A stretch of DNA of 64,000 nucleotides. Origin: Flaccisagitta enflata. Taxonomy: Eukaryota > Chaetognatha > Sagittoidea > Aphragmophora. The stretch's first letter is position 1. Every line of letters starts with the position of its first letter. Shown one piece after another: positions 38,474 to 54,718 of the stretch. The stretch lies in the NCBI GenBank assembly GCA_965153355.1, contig OZ231126.1, positions 41,416,001 to 41,480,000 of the forward strand, given 5' to 3'. The notes under the pieces are model-generated. The model searched no databases and was not told the origin of the DNA. It saw only the letters and a program-made list of their open reading frames with translations. The position numbers were made by a program, and so were the translations under genes.

Positions 38474-38519
38474 TTTCTTTCTCTTCATTCTATTTCTTCT
38501 TTCTTCTTTCTTTCTTTCT

Positions 38520-38551
<32 letters not shown>

Positions 38552-39075
38552 TTTTTGCCTTTGCTTCTTTTCCTTCTTTCTTTCTTTCTTTCTTTCCTGA
38601 CTTTCTTTGCTTGTTTGCTTGTTTGCTTGCTTGTTTGCTTGCTTGCTTGCTTGCTTTGCTTGCTTTCTTGCTTGTTTGTTTTCTTTCTTTCTTTCTTTCT
38701 CTTTTCTTCTTCTTGCTTGCTTGCTCTCGCTTGCCATCTTTCTTTCTTTCTTCCTTCCTCCTCTTTTTTCTTTCTTTCTTTCTTTCTTTCTTTCTATTTT
38801 TTTCATTCTGTCTTTCTTTCTTTTTCCCTTTCCTTTCTTTCTTTCTTTCTTCTTCTTCTTTCTTTCTTCCTTTCTTTCTTTTCTTTCTTTCTTTCTTTCT
38901 TTTCTTTCTTCTTTCTTTCTTTCTTTTTTCTTTGCTTGCTTGCTTGCTAGCTAGCTAGCTAGCTAGCTAGCTTGCTTGCTTGCTTGCTTGCTTGCTTGCG
39001 TGCTTGCTTGCTTTCTTTCTTTCATACTTTTTTCCATTCTTTCTTTCCTTCTTCCCTTCTTTCTCTCCGACTTTC
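38411..39075. repeat. Polypyrimidine tract with (TTTC)n, (TTGC)n and (CTAG)n
   Basis: Mostly TTTC tetramers, with a TTGC/TTTGC block at 38609-38680, a (CTAG)n block at about 38947-38971 and a (CTTG)n block at 38972-39010. ORFs are artefacts. Confidence 0.95.
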
Positions 39076-39368
39076 TTGCTTGTTTGCCTGCTTCCTTTTC
39101 TTTCTTTTTTCCATTCGTCTTTGCCGCGCCCCCAAAAAAAGGAATTACTGTGAGTCCACTTACCCTTTTCGATGCCGTCTCAAAGATGTTGATGTTCTTT
39201 TTCTTTTGTTTGTTGTTCTTGTTATTTCCGTTGTTGTTTTCCGTTTCTCCGTCGCCACAAAGCTCGTAGAAAGTAGAAAAATATTTTCCTTGAGGGACGT
39301 TTGCTGGGTGAAGAGACTTTATTTCCCAGTCTTTCTGCAGTTTTTTTTTCGTGAAAGAAAAAGAAATG

Positions 39369-39508
<140 letters not shown>

Positions 39509-39745
39509 TATGCTAGTATTCATCTTCAATTTCTCTGTTTTGTTTCAACACTAGCGTCTGCCTTGGCAGGTCCAGTAGTCCCTTTGCCTATCCTTCGTCG
39601 CTGCACACAAAGAGCAGACAATCATTCACAGAAATACAGGGAAAGTGACACCCTGTACATCCTGCCAAAAACAAATAAGTTAATAGCAAAAAAGAGAAAC
39701 AAATAATAAGTCGATGGAGGGAGCAGGGAAGCGGTCCCGAAGGTG

Positions 39746-39842
39746 GAATTTGGCAGAATTTGGCAAATTTTAGAAGAATTTGGCAAAATTTGGCAGAATT
39801 GTGCAGAATTGTGCAGAATTCGGCGAAATTTAGCAGAATTTT
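39746..39842. repeat. Short minisatellite, 10-11 bp unit
   Basis: AGAATTTGGCA-like units repeat about nine times with drift (AGAATTGTGC, AGAATTCGGCG). Confidence 0.8.
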
Positions 39843-40010
39843 CTTCTCCTCCTCCCGGAAGCCGGGCGGGGGAGGGACGTTAGAAAAGAAAGAGGAGAAG
39901 AAGAAAATCCACCATACGTGTGAAAGCACTTCGGGGCCGCTGCCCAAAAAAGTGGGGAAATCAATGACAGCGGAATTCAAGCGCCTAAAGCAAGAAAGAT
40001 CGCAGGAATA

Positions 40011-40635
40011 CAGTGAGGCGCATAAATAAGTAGCCACTTTTGTAAAGACTATTTTGCTTATTCAAGAAATGATAGGATAAATTTATTGGTGATGATATGA
40101 AAGGATTTTCAATTTCCTTCAATTTGAGACCAATATCAAATTTGTGGCTCTTTTCGTTTCGAAGCGACATTAGTTTGAATAGAAGCATATCAAAACCATG
40201 TTGGGAAAAAGGGACAAAAGATTAGCTCCTTTTTGACAATCAGAAAACTGAGTTGTTTTCTTCAAAATGACGTCATTTGAAAACGAATCAAGCTACAAAT
40301 CTCTGATTGGACTAGATTTGCAGAGTTTTTGAAGCTCTTTAAAATGCTCATGGATTTGAAGTCTTTATTATGATTTGTTTTTGATCTATCAAAGAAAAAC
40401 TAAGTCCATTTTGTATTTTGCCTGTGGTTGTTCAGTGATAGATTCTTCCAAATTACTTCTCCTCTTTCAACCTGTATAAATTACTAGCAAATCAAGATAT
40501 AAGTCTGGGATTGGGCTAGATTTGTAGAACTTTTGAAGATCTTTAAGAATATCACAGATTTCAAGTATTTTTAAGTGCCAGAACTGACACAATTAGCCTT
40601 TGAAAGTACTGGCTACTTATTTATGCACCGCACTG
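40011..40635. mobile_element. MITE, TA target site, 625 bp
   Basis: Left end CAGTGAGGCGCATAAATAAG, right inverse CAGTGCGGTGCATAAATAAG, both continuing TAGCCA. TA at 40009-40010 and 40636-40637. Contains two copies of a ~52-bp module shared with other MITEs here (about 40294 and 40492). Confidence 0.88.
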
Positions 40636-40880
40636 TATTTGAGAAAATATGGCCGGATTTTGAAACTGCGCAGTGCTCAGTCACCTCAGTCACATGACGT
40701 TAAGGGTGATATTCTTTCAAAGGTGCCAAAAGAAATATTCCGGGTACAAACATACTTGTTCAAGACTGATTACCGATATGTCATGCGATATGAGTCGATT
40801 TTCTTCGTTTGGCGTCAGTTTTGGTTGACGCCACATCCGGTTGTCACTCTGACGCCAACCACGATTACGCTGCATGGTTT

Positions 40881-40887
<7 letters not shown>

Positions 40888-40929
<42 letters not shown>

Positions 40930-41130
40930 CACATCAGGGTGGGGGTGGCGAAGTCATTCTTATTTCACGAACTAATTCCATGACCTGCCGATAAGTTCCT
41001 GATAGGGCCACCACCCCTCTCCTATCATCATCTATAGGATTCAATGGGAGCTTATGAGAGGAAATTTATGTTACAAGGCGTTTTGTCATTATAAAATGGG
41101 GGGTGGCGGCGCTATCAGGGACTTGACAGA
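40888..41130. repeat. (GA)n and a small inverted repeat
   Basis: (GA)n at 40888-40927. A CTGATAGGGCCACCACCCC block at about 41000 pairs with GGGGTGGCGGCGCTATCAG at about 41100-41118. Confidence 0.6.
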
Positions 41131-41559
41131 TGGTAATGAGACTTGGCAAATCCTATCATCATCATAGATGCAATGGGGGCAGTTTGTAGAATAAGATAAG
41201 TTTCTGACACCAATGACCTCCAAACCCCCGCCCTGACCCATATGCAGGGAGATATAGTACATTAAAAGAGTCAGACAGAAAGAGACAGACAGACAGCCAA
41301 ACAGACAGACAAAACGGAGTAAAGCAGAAAGAAAGTGAGAAAGAGAGGGATTCAACGATGTGAAAGAATGAGAAAGTTTGGATTGAATTCAGCGTCGTGT
41401 ACCATGCAATAATAGAAAGTGTTTTATGGGCATGAATGTGATCTGGAATTGAAGCAAGGTAGAAGTTTATGGCGTTGAAAGAAAAAGGATAAGGAACAAA
41501 TCCAAGACGAATAAAACGGCGGAGAATAAACGATGTACGATGGCGTCTTGATTTTGCTT

Positions 41560-41932
<373 letters not shown>

Positions 41933-42208
41933 GATAAACGAAAAAAATGAATGAAATGGAGGAGGAAGAAAAGGAGGAAAGCAGGAAAAAGAGAAAGACA
42001 GGAAGTGATTGAAAATTGACGATGCGTGAAAACCGTTAAAACCTTGGACTGCATTCCGCGTCGTCGATAACGTAAGAGAGTTCTGATAACTCGCGTCAAA
42101 GAATGGGGCTGAACTTGATGGTTTATGAATAAATGATACTGGCAAACAAACCTAGTCGTAGAGTTAGGGACTCCTATCCGGGTTTTGACTGGCAATTGAA
42201 ACTGGACC

Positions 42209-42404
42209 AGTCGCGCTGCTCCCCACTGTCTGTCCGTCGGTTGATAGGTTGGTTATTTGGTCACGTTTTACTTTTTTTACTTTTTATTTTTTTGCGGTCT
42301 TTGGCCTCACTGCTTCTGGCCAAATGCTCGGGTGACCTCAAATATGATCCCTGCCCACCCGCACGCGACTTGGGGAATAGGATAGCCGTGTATGCGGCCT
42401 TGTT
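42209..42404 (-). mobile_element. HINE-like short element, type A, decayed hairpin
   Basis: The hairpin end is reduced to AGTCGCGCTGCTCCCC (42209-42224). The interior (CTTTGGCCTCACTGCTTCTG, CAAATGCTC) and the other end are well kept: subterminal GCACGCGACT at 42361-42370, then TAGCCGTGTATGCGGCCTTG. A second GTCCGTCCGTCC fragment follows at 42427-42440. Confidence 0.78.
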
Positions 42405-42645
42405 AGTCTATACCCTGCTTTAGCTGTCCGTCCGTCCGTCACACAAATAAACGATCATAACTGATAAGGCAGTGGTTTTGATATGGATTTGTTGGAAATC
42501 GAATGCAAAACGATTTCTACATTTTCAGTAGATCGTTTTCAAAAATGTTTGATAAAAAAAAGCCAGTTGAATAGAATCTTGCTAAAACAATAGAGGTATT
42601 AAGTTCATGTCGATGTCCACTATTCAAGCAGCAGCACCCAGCGGG

Positions 42646-42937
<292 letters not shown>

Positions 42938-43754
42938 TTAATCTCACTTGTCTTCAACATGTTTTGTACAAAAACGATTTTTTTCTCCTATTTAAAAGTG
43001 AAGTTCAAGAGTCTCTGCGATATCTCCAGAGAGTTGTTGATATGGCAGGTTTACATGGAAGTCGTCTGCTCTTGACAGCTCATCTTTCTTTATTCTTTTC
43101 CTTCTTTTTTTATTTCATCATAAACTTTTCACTTTGGCTTTCGTCCAATGTACACTCTACTGCATAAATGAGTATTCAAGTGGAAGTTAAAAATGAGGAA
43201 ACAGAATGGCAAATGCGAAGGAACAAGCTATCGCATCAGAAAGAGATCGTTTCACTGCAAGAGGTTAGGATTGGGGTGTTACCCTAAAATCTTGTCCCAA
43301 AATCGAATGACTGTCAAATCAAAACGAGGATATGTAGCTTCATGCAGATTTTTCCACCAGTTAGAGCTTGAAAAAATCTTAATTTTGTCTGGATTGCTTC
43401 ATACAAAATCGAATAAGATCAAAAACATCGCCCATGCAAATCATTGCAAAATTACCAGAAAAACCCAATCAACTTCAGATACCTACCAAATCCATATAAA
43501 GATAGATACTCAGATACGGATTTTACAGCTAACAGTTCTTCAATATGCCCATGGTAGACTTAGACTCGAAAGTTTTCCTAGGTCAGTCAGTAGCTCAATC
43601 TTTTGCATGGACCTGCTCAGCGCTTTCAATAATGCACGTTTCAAATTTCAAGGTTCTGGCTCAAATACTTTAGAAGTTATGAGCATTTGTTTGAACCATA
43701 TCAAACTGAAAAAGTTCCAGGAGAATTTTTAAACTTTCTTTGAAAATATGGCCG
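42938..43754. other. Non-coding or unclassified sequence
   Basis: Contains an open frame of 179 codons (43193-43732, +) without any recognisable domain, signal peptide or family resemblance; I do not call it a gene. No transposon ends found. Confidence 0.4.
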
Positions 43755-44165
43755 GCAGTGAATTTCAGAGTCCAAGTTTCTTGAAAAAAAAGTAAAGTTA
43801 CAGGATTTTGGATCTAGGCAAATTAAACAATTGCACCCTACTTTTAAAAACCATTTTTCAAAAAAATATTTTGTGATTTTTTTTTCTAAGTCCCCAACGT
43901 GCGGAACAAAAATTTTCTAAGTTTTTTGAAAAAAAAAATGAAAATACAAGATTTTGGATCTAGGCAAATCAGAAAATTTCCTATCGATTGCACCCCACTT
44001 TTAAAAACCATTTTTCAAAAAAATATTTTGTGATTTTTTTTTTAAAGTCTTCAACGCATGACACAAAAATTTTCAAAGTTTTTTTGAAAAAAGTGAAAAT
44101 GCAAGATTTTGGATCTAGGCGAATCAAACAATTTCCTATCAATTGCACCCCACTTTTTTTTCAGA
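43755..44165. repeat. Tandem repeat, about 150-bp unit, three copies
   Basis: The phrase GATTTTGGATCTAGGC occurs at about 43803, 43951 and 44104, each followed by AATTGCACCC(C/T)ACTTTT and an A-rich/T-rich stretch. Confidence 0.85.
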
Positions 44166-44389
44166 AAAAAATCCTCATTAAGGGCTTTTTTTGGGGCCCT
44201 TAGGGGCCCCTGAGACGTTCAAAATTTTGGTTAATGAGATCAACAGAGTTATGTGCTTACACCAAGGTATCTTTCAGGACCAAATTAAGGCTGATTAATT
44301 AGACCTCAAGCTCATGCCGTTAATCCCTCTGGCCCGGCCGCATTTAAAAGAGAAATCGGAAAATTCACCAGGACTCAGATTCCGGATGT

Positions 44390-44562
44390 AAGGTCAATCT
44401 CTACCCATGGATTTTGGGGGGTCCACATGAAAAACTGTGCATTCTAACATCCAATAGAACTAATTGTGAGGGTACATACCAAATTTTAGCGTACTGGGTC
44501 ATCTAGAAGTATAGTTTATGTGCAATTATGTTTTTAAGATATTTAATGGACACCCTGTTACG
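44390..44562. mobile_element. Right-end relic of the ACAGG-type MITE family
   Basis: Matches the right 170 bp of the element at 23490-24094 (AACATCCAATAGAACTAATT, TACTGGGTCATC) and ends GGACACCCTG followed by TTA. No matching left end was found. Confidence 0.6.
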
Positions 44563-46261
<1,699 letters not shown>

Positions 46262-46475
46262 ACTCGCTTGCTATGCGACTCTTTACCCCTTAATGTCGGC
46301 TCATCCGTTTGTCTGTCCATCTGTCCGTTTATCTGTCCATCAATTGTCAGCGACATTTTTTTTCATCTTTTTGGGCAATACTTTCTCTGCCCAAACGCCC
46401 CCAGTCAGTGACTTTCCCAATGACTGCTCCTGCCTACACGCACGCGATTTGGGTGGCCATGTATCCGGCCTTGTT
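46262..46475 (-). mobile_element. HINE-like short element, type A
   Basis: Hairpin ACTCGCTTGCTATGCGACT at 46262-46280 (arms diverged), GTCTGTCCATCTGTCC core, subterminal GCACGCGATT at 46440-46449, end CCGGCCTTGTT. Confidence 0.78.
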
Positions 46476-47755
46476 TTGTAAACTCGCGGGATCAATCCCC
46501 TAAGGCTAAGATCAGAAACGAATCGTAAAAGTTGAGACTTTTTATTTGAGAGCGCCTAAATTTCTTGAATATAAAGAAAAAATGCTTGACTTGACACAGT
46601 CTGCATTCCAAATCACGCCACTGGCAGATTTTGATTCAGTATATCTTACACATTTTACACTATAACACAGGCGTTTTAGCCTTAATAACATGGATAATGT
46701 TCCACTCACTCAAACCCATGTAGATCTTGCATCAATCGATTTGATACAATCTACGGGTTTTGCTTTGGTAGATTTGAGACTCTCTTGTAAATATTCGCAA
46801 GTCTTAACACGATTCTGTCACAAAACTAAAAAAAACTCTCAACCCCCTAAAAACCCTTAACCACCAAACCCCTCAAACCCCCCAAAACCCTAGAGGCAAG
46901 AGGAGTCTCGTCTCCCATTTCATTCATCACTCAATTTACACGGAATATTCCCAGTTGAATACTTGAAAGCGTGGTGCTCACCTGGTTGAGTCTGTAAAAA
47001 AGGCGTCCTTTTTTCCCGAGGTGACAATTTATTTTTCCACGGAAAAAGAATATTTTTTATCACCTCGGCAATTGAGTGAATTGTGAGTCGGTCGTTGCCA
47101 AGGAAACGGTCTCCTTAAATGCGCCTGGAATAACCAAAAAGAATTACGACGATGATAAGAACGACACTAGGAAACGGTGACAAGGACGACGACGACTTTG
47201 AGAGCGACGGGGAAAAACGGTGAATACGAAGTTGTCGAAGAAATGCAAGTAGATGCGTTCGACTTTTAGTGGGTGAAGGTACAATACAGTACGTTAAGTG
47301 CAGTGGGCCAGTACAAAAAGGGTTTCCTGTAGTTTCACTGTCGGAATGAAGAATTTCATGCTTTAGTTTTCTGAAAACCAATGGTCCAAGGCTTAAAGTG
47401 AACATGAATATTACAGAATTAAAACAAAACTCTCATTACACTGGCAGGATAGCTCCACAATTTGAGTAATAAAACTACATACAATCAAAGCACTAACTAA
47501 TAAACTTTAAAAAAAGATCATGGTTGGAGCTACTTTATCATGATGTCGAGGCAGGAAACAACTCTCTTTCTAAGGGCCTCTCCGCTCGCAACGTACTATA
47601 TATGACGGCGTACTCCCGAAGGCAACATTTGTGTTTCAACGGGAGCCAAAATTAGAAATTAAAAATGATTGAAACTGAATGATTTAACTGAAATAATCAA
47701 CTTGCATTTAATCATGAAAAAGCACTAAATATAGCTAGAATTATAAAAAAGATAT
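46476..47755. other. Intergenic, nothing recognised
   Basis: Includes an irregular CCCTAAAAACCC/ACCCC-rich stretch at 46842-46895. No gene, complete element or RNA. Confidence 0.55.
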
Positions 47756-47917
47756 AATGCGGACATGCAACTCTATAAGAGGCTTTGTCTGTCCATCCGT
47801 CTGTCGGTCCGTCCGTTGGTCCGTCCGTCCGTAACCATGGAGTCGAAAAGTGGGAAAACGCACATATCCACCCCTGCCCACCCGTACGCAACTGATGGCC
47901 GTGTATCCGGCCTTGTT
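47756..47917 (-). mobile_element. HINE-like short element, type B
   Basis: Hairpin partly lost (ATGCGGACATGCAACT at 47757-47772), then CTCTATAAGAGGCTTTGTC, a CCGT core, GAGTCGAAAAGTGGGAAAAC, subterminal GTACGCAACT at 47884-47893 and CCGGCCTTGTT. Confidence 0.82.
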
Positions 47918-48207
47918 GATAACTGATAGGAAGCCCGTTGAGATTCTATGATTGCATAGAAAATAAAAAAATGAAAAAATAATGAACAAAGTTCCCTTCA
48001 CTTTGAGACCAAGACCTGAAATGAACACCCAATTGCTAGTAAAGCATATAAAAATGTGCAAAAAATATTTTCTAAAAATTTTTGTCAATAAAAACAAGAA
48101 ATAAAGACTTCCATTTTTGTGGCGCCAAGGCCCATAAGCAATTCTAATACCTAATCCTGATCAGGGTGATTTGAGAGTCTTAGAATTTCAAAGGCAACAA
48201 CAAACTA

Positions 48208-48414
48208 AACAAGGCCGGATATGCGGCCATCAGTTGCGGACGGGTGGGCAGGGGCGGAAATGCAACTGTCCGCAACTAAAAATGTTCTAAAATGCTCATT
48301 TCCTCACTTTTCGACTCGTGTCCATGGACCGACCGACTGACCGACTGACCAACCGACCGACCAACCGACCAACGGACAAAGCCTCTTATAGAGTTGCGTG
48401 TCCGCAACTAAAAA
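48208..48414 (+). mobile_element. HINE-like short element, type B, with an extra internal 3' end
   Basis: AACAAGGCCGGATATGCGGC start, subterminal AGTTGCGGAC at 48232-48241, GACC/AACC core, hairpin AGTTGCGTGTCCGCAACT at 48392-48409 followed by AAAAATG. A second 3'-like end, GTCCGCAACTAAAAATG, sits inside at 48268-48284, before the core. Confidence 0.85.
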
Positions 48415-49482
48415 TGTTTGCAAAATTTTTTAAAAAACCTTGATTTTCTTGCTTTTCTCATGTGAATTGCATTGTTAAAATTACTTGGGAGGTCAGAATT
48501 TGATAAGAATATATACACCAAGTGTATTTAAGACCAATTTGTCTTTTAAAGGCATTCTTGCACCATTACTTTCCAGAAAATAATGCAAAAAGTATGGTGA
48601 AACACTTAATTTTCCTTCCAAAATATACCGTCATATACAATGGTTAATGTATGAAAAACCAACTTTTTCGTGAAGATGAGGTGTTCTGCTTGTTTCTAGT
48701 TTTCTCAATTTCATTCTTTGTCATTTTTTCCCTTGAGAGCCCAGGTCATGTAGTCTTGTGTACATCAAAATGTTCTTAATGGCCGATCAATACCTCAAAA
48801 CTAAATAGACCTCCCATTTTTCCGGTTCTCTATGAATTCCGAACCTCTTTCATCTTTCTTAACGGTCGCTTTTTGATCGAAACGATTTTCTCCCCAGGTC
48901 GTTTACCATAGTTTCCATTCGAAAATACTACCTCCTCTGTCTGTTTCTCAATAGTGTCTCAAAAGTGACTTCTTCATAGAGTTTATTACTTTTGAGATAT
49001 CAGCTTTATACTATGTTTTCTAAGGAAGACAAGGCGAACCTTTGATGGGAACAAGTTAAGTCGACCAAAGTCGCGTGCCTTAGATATTTCAATGACAGCA
49101 ACAATGACAAATGGCAAACCTTTCAGTAAAGCTGATTTCTTTGAGTTTCTTATTGACGCTACTAACAAGTGGCCACCCTGATGACAGAAGAAAAACCAAA
49201 ACAAAACAAAAAAGCAGTAAAAAAAAAAACAACCGGAAAGCTATGTTTGCTTTAACCAACAGACCAACTACGTTGTCGAGTTGTCGCGCAGTATGCCACT
49301 AAGAATTCAGTACCACGTGGAAAAGAACTTCCGGTGGTATAATAAACGAAGTCAGAAAGAAGATCTAGAGCGGAAATGGCGACGATAATACATCTCTCTG
49401 TGTCTCTGTCTCTGTCACTGTCTGTCTTTTTTCTTTCTATCTTTCTCTTTTGGCTGTCTTTGACGCTTTGGCTGTAGAGAGT
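48415..49482. other. Intergenic, nothing recognised
   Basis: AT-biased; short CTGTGTCTCTGTCTCTG run before the CA array. No supported gene. Confidence 0.55.
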
Positions 49483-49922
<440 letters not shown>

Positions 49923-49959
49923 TGGGGGAAACCATTTTAGGCCGAATTGCCGACTAGAG

Positions 49960-51053
<1,094 letters not shown>

Positions 51054-51069
51054 CTAACTAGAGTGGTCT

Positions 51070-51354
51070 TTAATTCTACTCACTTATGGGAATTCTAAAA
51101 GTCTGGCTTATTTTGTCTCTTAAAAAGAATGTTTTATCATTTTTTTCTCTAATTCTGAATTTATTTTCACTGTTCAGCTTTACTTTTTTTCAAACCATTT
51201 CTTTACCCATTTTAAATAAAGAAATATTGAAATTCGATTTTGATCATGTATACAAATTCAGATATTTATCATTTCAAATATTCACATAATAAACAGTTAA
51301 AGATTTTTTTCTTTTATTCAGATACAGAGCTACCTTTTTTATGTCAACCCGGTA
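51070..51354. mobile_element. Relic of MITE family ACGGGTGG
   Basis: The right end TTTTTTATGTCAACCCGG followed by TA and an upstream AAATTCAGATATTTATC-type stretch resemble 30692-31199. The left terminus is not recognisable. Confidence 0.45.
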
Positions 51355-51388
51355 TCAGAATAAAACATAAAATAATCTAGAAAGGAAA

Positions 51389-51569
51389 AACAAGGCTAGA
51401 TACACGCCCCAGTCGCATGCGGGTGGGCAGGGGCTATGTTTGAGGTCACTTCATCATTTGGGCAAAGACCGCAAAAACCTCAAAATAGTAAAGTGTGATG
51501 GACCGATGGACCAATGGACCAACGGACCGACAAAGCGGGGTGTAGAGTCGCATAGCACGCAACTAAAAA
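51389..51569 (+). mobile_element. HINE-like short element, type A
   Basis: AACAAGGCTAGATACACG start, subterminal AGTCGCATGC at 51411-51420, GGACCGATGGACC core, hairpin AGTCGCATAGCACGCAACT at 51546-51564 (one wobble). The CATGC of the subterminal motif echoes the CAT in the hairpin. Confidence 0.85.
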
Positions 51570-51919
51570 TCCTAATTTATCATTTACTGTATGAATATTT
51601 TCAGAATTAAAAAAAGCAATTGCTTTGAAAAACAAAAAAATATTATTTTATGGAAATTATTTAAAGATCTACAATTATATATCACATTAAAAGACAACAT
51701 AGAAATAAATGCTAATTGATGCATATTGTATCTAAAGAATAAATTCTTTTTGAAGTTTATGGAAAAACCTCTCTAGTTAAAAAGAGCAGTCAGGTTTAAA
51801 AACCACTCAAGTCCAATTCTGCCTTGAGTGGTTAGGGAGCTCACGGCCCTCATTTTCAAATGAGGATTTGGCCTTGAGTGCCCTACTCATACACTGTCTG
51901 TCATTGGCTTCCTTTCTAT

Positions 51920-52034
<115 letters not shown>

Positions 52035-52486
52035 TTCCTCCATCCCTCTTCCCCGTATATATTTTTCCTTGCCGTGACTTGATATCCTTTTCTCCACTTT
52101 TTTAGGTAGCCTACCATATCTTTAAGATGGTCTATCACTCCTTCTCTATATGCGTCGGTTTCAATTCCATGCAAATCCGAGCACGTGTAGCCGTTTTTGT
52201 AAAGCAGAAAGTGGAGAATTAAAATGTCCATTCCTTAGCCCTTTGAATGAAAACACAATTCGGATCATAAAATGCTGAGAGCGCATCGTTGGCTAGCCGG
52301 GCTTCTTTTCACAAATATTCAGGATGATGGAGATAACTCAATTCCCTTTCACAATGTGTCCACTTATAAATGGTATGGGTTTAAGGGACATAGCTTGAGG
52401 ACGATATATCTTAGACTTTGCGACGAAATCTACAACATGATGGGAGGATGGAAAGGATTTGGGAGGTAAATCTAGTCATTTAGCCA

Positions 52487-52592
<106 letters not shown>

Positions 52593-52668
52593 ACAGAGAG
52601 ACAGAGACAGAGTCAGAGACAGACAGAGATGGAGGGAGTGTACGTGTGTGTTTATTTCAACTACCATC

Positions 52669-53237
52669 TTCACAATAGAAATCTTTACACATGTTTTAAC
52701 TGATATCACTGGTTATATCAGCCCGATCTTTAAAAAATTGGTGGTCCTTCAAATTTTCAAGCGATCTACGCAAACCGCATCTCTCTTACTCAATGCGTTC
52801 AAAAGTTATTCAACTTTGAATGAAATATTTCAATTTCACGTTTACCATTTTTCTACTATCTTCAAATGATATAATTCTACTCCTTATTGAATTACTTCTA
52901 TACACATTGAGCTAGACAGATGCGGTTTGCGTAGACTGCTTGCAAATTCGAAGAGCTTCATTTATGTCACCAATTTTTCATTGATTCGTTGAGTCTTTCT
53001 GGAGCTAAGTCTAAATGTAGTGAAGAAAGGGGATCAAAAAAGTGGCGAGAATGGTCTGGAAGGCCATCATCCCAAAATACCTCAAATAGCGCTTTAAAAC
53101 ACTTTCCAGACAAATGGCGGCTGTAATTCAGTTAAATGGGGCTCACACTTGATATTGATGGCTCCACGATCGATTTGTATCCATTTTCACATCAATAAAT
53201 GAACTTATTTTCAAAGTGTAAAGATTTCTATTGTGAA
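52669..53237. mobile_element. Foldback/TIR element, about 570 bp
   Basis: Ends TTCACAATAGAAATCTTTAC(AC) and their exact inverse (22 bp). A second inverted pair, CTACGCAAACCGCATCT (about 52762) and AGATGCGGTTTGCGTAG (about 52918), lies inside. No TA or other target duplication is clear, so its class is unknown. Confidence 0.65.
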
Positions 53238-53422
53238 AATACTATCTTGTTCAAATCAAGAGTCCGCGCGATGACATTAAGTCCCCCTTTGGTATCAGAT
53301 CGATAGAAAACTCTAATTTTTTGTGATGAATGTTTATTTAAGCATCTTTGGGTATTCAACGTGTTTCATATAACCTTTTCTATGTTATCAGAGAGCTTAA
53401 TAACTTATTTCAGTGTTACCTA

Positions 53423-54025
53423 ACAGTGGCAAAATAAAAAACTAGACGCTCATTATTTATCAATAACTTTCAAACTACTTATACTTTTTGCTCAAAATCC
53501 ATGAGCATATAAAAGAGCTTCAAAAACTCTACAAATCTAGACCAAGCAGAAATTTTTAGCTTAATTCGTTTAGAAATGACATAAGTTTGAAGTTCAGTAC
53601 TCAAATTCCTGATTGATAAATAGAGCAGATTTCAGCGCCAGAAAACATGACATGTTTTGTCTTACATATTCTGTAAAATGCAAAAATGCAATAAACGATA
53701 CAAAATCAAAGGTGAAAATGAAGTTTTTTTTATTCTCTTCAAGATGGAATCAAGCAGAATTCGTGATTTTGCTTCGTTTACAAGCTGTATCAATACAAAG
53801 TTGGTTACTGTAAAAAAGATGGAAGCAAGATTTGAGTTTTTTGAGTAGTTATCTTTAAATCATCATAACTTCTAAAGTTTTGAAGCTAGAATGATTGGAA
53901 GGAGCTCAAATGAAAGATTTTTTGAAGATCTTTAAAACCGTCATGGATTATAAGGTTCTAGCATTTTTTATTATGACGCAATCAACAGTCAAAAAATCGC
54001 GTCTAGTTTTTTTCTTTGCCACTGT
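53423..54025. mobile_element. MITE, TA target site, 603 bp
   Basis: Left end ACAGTGGCAAAATAAAAAAC then TAGACGC; the right is the near-exact inverse (GCGTCTAG, then T-run, TTTGCCACTGT). TA at 53421-53422 and 54026-54027. Holds inverse-facing copies of the shared ~52-bp module (about 53510 and 53880). Confidence 0.87.
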
Positions 54026-54094
54026 TATCAATTAATTTCAGGAGCAATTTTGACCACTTTCTTGTTTTGAGAGGTATGCACTCAATTTGATGTA

Positions 54095-54405
54095 AAATCT
54101 AAACGGCTAGAGCTAGTAAGCTCTGCTTGGCGGCATTTGAAAGCCCTTTTGAAGCTCTTTACATCGGTCACCAATTTTCCTATGTTTCTGTAACTGATAA
54201 GTGCAGAAACATAAAAAATACATGCCTGAATTTCGAAAAGAAATTCTTGTCTAATTCATCAGCATAGTTTAAGGTGAACTCTTTTACTCTTTTTGCTCTA
54301 AAATTCAAACGAATTGAGCTACAATGCTCTGCTTGGCGGCATTTGATCGCATTTTTGAAGAGCTTTCTAACGGTCACCGGTTTTCCTAGGGTTTTCTTCA
54401 CCATT
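54095..54405. repeat. Two direct copies of a ~100-bp segment, 206 bp apart
   Basis: CTCTGCTTGGCGGCATTTGA is identical at 54121-54140 and 54327-54346. Each copy continues to CGGTCACC and TTTTCCTA. It is the same module as found inside several MITEs. Confidence 0.85.
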
Positions 54406-54718
54406 TGGGTGAAATATGACAAAAACTACCGGACTCTTGTTTTGAACAAGGTAGTAGTATTCCATCATGGCTTCTTCTTGTGCACCAGAATTCTTTCTGA
54501 AGAGGTGTGGTTTATCTTAAAAAGCATCGCCATTTTTGAAATGTATAAAATGAGAAAAAACATCAATATAGCCTTTCACAAGATGTGTCACTATTAAACT
54601 CATGTAACCAGTTTTCGATAATGACGACGGCTATTATGCTTTTATAAATCTCCGCTGCTTTGACCTTTAAATGTCTTAGAATCATCTATGTTCATGAATG
54701 CAATCTCACTCATTTTTT

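Noticed and set aside
43193-43732. 179-codon open frame
   Set aside because: No recognisable domain, signal peptide or codon pattern, and it lies beside tandem repeats and MITE relics. Could be chance.
46842-46895. Second telomere-like stretch (CCCTAAAAACCC words)
   Set aside because: Spacing is irregular and A-rich; likely simple C/A-rich sequence.
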